From Streptomyces albipurpureus (GTDB lineage: Bacteria; Actinomycetota; Actinomycetes; Streptomycetales; Streptomycetaceae): a stretch of 64,000 bases of DNA. The notes beneath the pieces were generated by a model that saw nothing but the letters and a program-made list of their open reading frames with translations, searched no databases and was not told where the DNA came from. A program made the translations under genes and the position numbers. The DNA lies in assembly GCF_023701525.1 (NCBI RefSeq), contig NZ_JAMQAW010000091.1, forward strand, positions 1 to 64,000, in the 5' to 3' direction. Positions 61,780 to 64,000 of the stretch are shown piece by piece. Every line of letters starts with the position of its first letter. Position 1 is the first letter of the stretch.

Positions 61780-62211
61780 ATGATGGACCCGCTTGTACTC
61801 GCCGCTGCATCCGCCGTTGTGGCATCGATCGCCGGAGAGGCGTGGAGTGACGTCAGGGCCGCAGTGGTACGCACCTGGGATCGGGTGAACTCCCCCCGAT
61901 CCCGCAGCATCGGCGACGCCGTTCAGTACGACGCTGAGGGGCTTCATCAACTCGGCTCGGACGAAGGAGCCGTCGCCGTGCGCAGCGGACAGCTTGAGGA
62001 GGATTGGCAGAGCCACTTCAGGGCCCTTCTGCGGGATCACCCCGATGCTCGGGAGGCGGTGCTGGAGCTGGTCCAGAAGGATCTGATCCCGCTGGTGCCC
62101 GAGCCTCAGCAGCGCCTGGGGATCACCAACGTCATCAACAACAACACCGCTCGGGACAACAGCCGTTTTTTCCTCGCGAACCAGGACATCAACTACCACG
62201 AACGCGACTGA
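61780..62211 (+). CDS. Small effector-like protein with C-terminal amyloid-type motif
   Basis: 143 aa. The first 20 residues are a hydrophobic helix (DPLVLAAASAVVASIAG). Charged helices follow to about residue 112. The last 30 residues change character: TNVINNNTARDNSRFFLANQ and DINYHERD. This opening helix plus helical body plus terminal Asn-rich motif matches the layout of bacterial Bell-type cell-death effectors, in which the helix permeabilises membranes and the end motif receives an amyloid-like signal. The partner gene starts right after, and its first residues repeat the motif (AxDNSxF...D.N). ATG at 61780 follows a ggggggc stretch. Assignment to Bell is by layout and needs a profile search. 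Confidence 0.7.
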   Translation: MMDPLVLAAASAVVASIAGEAWSDVRAAVVRTWDRVNSPRSRSIGDAVQYDAEGLHQLGSDEGAVAVRSGQLEEDWQSHFRALLRDHPDAREAVLELVQKDLIPLVPEPQQRLGITNVINNNTARDNSRFFLANQDINYHERD

Positions 62212-64000
62212 ACCATGAGACGGAACCCACCCACAGCCGAGTAGCTGCCGCTGGCGGGACATCGGCCGGCTCCGCGTCTCACTTCAGCGCGCACGACAAC
62301 TCCGTCTTCCTCTACGTCGGACGCGACGCCAATTTCGGGGGTGGTGCGCGGTACAAGCTCACCGCGTGGCCCGCCGTGCCGGCACTCCCCACCCGTGCCA
62401 GCGCCCGCGTCCAGCCCAGTCAGCTGTTGTGGGCCCATCGCGCCGTTGTGGACTTTCGAGGACGCCAGGTCGAGCTGGGTGAGTTCGCCCGGTGGTCAGC
62501 GGGCGACGGCGTCCGCATCCGGGTGCTGCACGGTGGCGGGGGCCAGGGCAAGACACGGTTCGCCGACCAGTTCGCTCGCGACCGGATGAAGGAGAACTGG
62601 GGGGTGTGGGCGGCGCCCACACCGGACCAGCGCGATCCCCTGGGCAGGTTCAGCGGCGGCCCTGATGCCGATGGCCGGCCAGCCCTCTTCGCCCGTGGTC
62701 TGCGCGGGGTACTGATCGTCGTCGACTACGCGGATCGGTGGAACGCCGGTGCGCTGTGCACCCTGCTGGATCTCGCTCGTCGAGTGCGGGGCGCACCCGT
62801 ACGCATTCTGCTGCTCGCGCGCGAGACCGGGGTCTGGTGGCTGGAGGTCCAGACCCGCTTCAGCAAGCTGGGTGTCCAGTGCGGCTCGGTGCCACTGACG
62901 TCGCTGTCCCCCAACCCCCAGAAGCGCCCCGAGGAGTTCGAGGTCGCCCGTGCCCGCTTCGCCCAGGTCCTCGGGCTTGCCTCCGCGGGTTCCTCACGAC
63001 TGCTCGCCGGGGCCCGGCGCCTCTTCACCGGCACCGGTGTCTGGTCCGCCCCCAAGGGGCACGACTGGCAGAACCGCGACTACTCCCTCGTCCTCACCAT
63101 CCATATGGCCGCGCTGGTTTCCGTGCTCGCCGAGCTCTCCGGCGATACGGCTCCCAGCGACCCCATCGAGGTCTCCCGGTATCTGCTGGGGCGGGAGCGT
63201 GAACACTGGAAGGTCGCCAACCCGACCCGGGACATGGACACCGCCGTCTTCGTCGCCACCCTCACCGGCGGGCTCTCCTCCTTCGAGGAGGGCGCACAGG
63301 CGTTGGCTCGGGTCAATATGGCGCGGGACAAGATTCCCGGACTCATCGACGCCCATGCCATCTGCTATCCGGCACCGTTCGCCCAGTCAGAGTCAGAGTC
63401 AGAGTCAGAGTCAGAGTCAGAGTCAGGAGCGGGAGCGGCGCAGGGCCGGGGCGACTCCCGCGGAGCGCAATCCGTACTGGAACCGCTCTACCCCGACCGA
63501 CTCGGTGAGGACTTCCTCGCCCTCACCATCCCCGGCCACGGCGCGGACTACCCCAAGTACCCGGCCGCCGAGATCTACGTACAGCAACTGCTCGCACCTC
63601 GGGAGCCCGGAGAAGAGCCACCCAAGTGGACCCGCCCCGCGCTCACCACGCTCATCGAGACCTCCCGCCGCTGGCGCCATGTCGCGGACCAGCAGCTCTA
63701 CCCCCTGCTGCGGGCCCACCCCGAACTCGCCATCGCCGGCGGCGGTACGGTCCTCGCCTCGCTCGCCAACCAGGCCACCGAGAAGGACCACGAGGAGCTG
63801 TTGGACCTCATTCGCTCCCTGATGCCCACGGACGGCGGGGTCGACCTGGACGTGGGCGCTGCCGCGCTCGCGGGACGGCTGGTCGGCTATGACTCCCGGC
63901 GGGCCAGTACCGGGGCCGAACTGGCCCGTCTGCACGACAGGAACGCCCGATTCAGCAGCCGCAGCGGCGATCTGGAGACGGCGCTGAGCGAGAGCCAGAC
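62208..64000 (+). CDS. STAND/NLR-like NTPase (3' end outside window)
   Basis: Open frame to the window edge, about 598 codons here. The N-terminus reads HFSAHDNSVFLYVGRDANF, the same short motif as the end of the preceding protein. A P-loop HGGGGQGKT lies about 110 residues in, and Walker B is GVLIVVDYADR near residue 170. Helical segments follow, likely leading to TPR or other sensor repeats past the edge. An (SE) run lies at 63385-63426. The frame has no ATG, GTG or TTG start before the motif; only a CTG at 62208 overlaps the preceding stop. An ATG at 62215 is in another frame and stops at 62244. Either a CTG start or a frameshift is needed, so the 5' end is unresolved. Confidence 0.82.
   Translation, partial: MNHETEPTHSRVAAAGGTSAGSASHFSAHDNSVFLYVGRDANFGGGARYKLTAWPAVPALPTRASARVQPSQLLWAHRAVVDFRGRQVELGEFARWSAGDGVRIRVLHGGGGQGKTRFADQFARDRMKENWGVWAAPTPDQRDPLGRFSGGPDADGRPALFARGLRGVLIVVDYADRWNAGALCTLLDLARRVRGAPVRILLLARETGVWWLEVQTRFSKLGVQCGSVPLTSLSPNPQKRPEEFEVARARFAQVLGLASAGSSRLLAGARRLFTGTGVWSAPKGHDWQNRDYSLVLTIHMAALVSVLAELSGDTAPSDPIEVSRYLLGREREHWKVANPTRDMDTAVFVATLTGGLSSFEEGAQALARVNMARDKIPGLIDAHAICYPAPFAQSESESESESESESGAGAAQGRGDSRGAQSVLEPLYPDRLGEDFLALTIPGHGADYPKYPAAEIYVQQLLAPREPGEEPPKWTRPALTTLIETSRRWRHVADQQLYPLLRAHPELAIAGGGTVLASLANQATEKDHEELLDLIRSLMPTDGGVDLDVGAAALAGRLVGYDSRRASTGAELARLHDRNARFSSRSGDLETALSESQ
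63385..63426 (+). repeat. Seven tandem agtcag hexamers inside the STAND NTPase gene
   Basis: Seven copies of agtcag encode an alternating Ser-Glu run. The unit is 6 bp, so copy-number changes keep the frame. It lies in a linker after the NTPase part. Confidence 0.92.

Overview
The window is high-GC DNA with long genes, GTG starts, GTGA/ATGA stop-start overlaps, SARP and AfsA-type regulators and an IdeR/DmdR-type iron box. It is a Streptomyces or close actinomycete chromosome segment. No tRNA, rRNA or CRISPR array was seen. The left edge cuts the 3' end of a 2-oxoacid:ferredoxin oxidoreductase beta subunit followed by its ferredoxin. The right edge cuts a STAND NTPase.

About 1.0-25.5 kb is a biosynthetic gene cluster. 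An AfsA-like hotdog protein and a large SARP-NB-ARC-TPR activator lie on the left, with an MFS exporter. Most biosynthetic genes form a tightly packed minus-strand series: FkbH-like enzyme, small DUF6059-like protein, fatty acyl-AMP ligase, two large acyl-CoA dehydrogenases, ACP, a single-module KS-AT-ACP polyketide synthase, KAS III-like enzyme, second ACP, E2-like acyltransferase and phosphopantetheinyl transferase. These end at a 20-bp hairpin. Two alpha/beta hydrolases and a small coupled protein follow. FkbH + ACP + KAS III + E2-like acyltransferase + hydrolase is the known toolkit for acyltetronates (RK-682, agglomerin, quartromicin type). FAAL + two dehydrogenases + ACP resembles the unsaturated-lipid starter cassette of friulimicin-type lipopeptides. 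I infer a lipid-primed, probably unsaturated acyltetronate pathway.

About 25.5-34.4 kb is mixed accessory DNA: a frameshifted DUF2283 gene, a VOC protein, an IS21 IstB remnant that forms the tail of a marR gene, a divergent ABC exporter, a flavoprotein monooxygenase, a YjbQ protein, a DrrAB-type exporter with a small partner, and an unannotated 40-aa ORF. About 34.4-39.6 kb is a siderophore-uptake operon (binding lipoprotein, SIP reductase, two FecCD permeases) behind an iron box, next to an AraC regulator.

About 40.9-54.0 kb is a full group 1h (formerly group 5) high-affinity [NiFe]-hydrogenase locus. It holds the small and large subunits, a NifU-like protein, DUF5947, DUF6084 and another accessory protein, a maturation protease and hypABFCDE, all on the minus strand. 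About 54.5-56.6 kb is a cold-shock protein / DEAD-box helicase pair.

The last 8 kb holds an SDR enzyme, an M20 peptidase, a cobalamin riboswitch in front of a secreted DUF4430 protein and a TauE/SafE transporter. At the right edge a small protein with an N-terminal hydrophobic helix precedes a STAND NTPase. The end of the first protein and the start of the second share the same short motif, the layout of amyloid-signalling effector/NLR pairs. This pair and the hybrid tetronate cluster are the two most interesting items.
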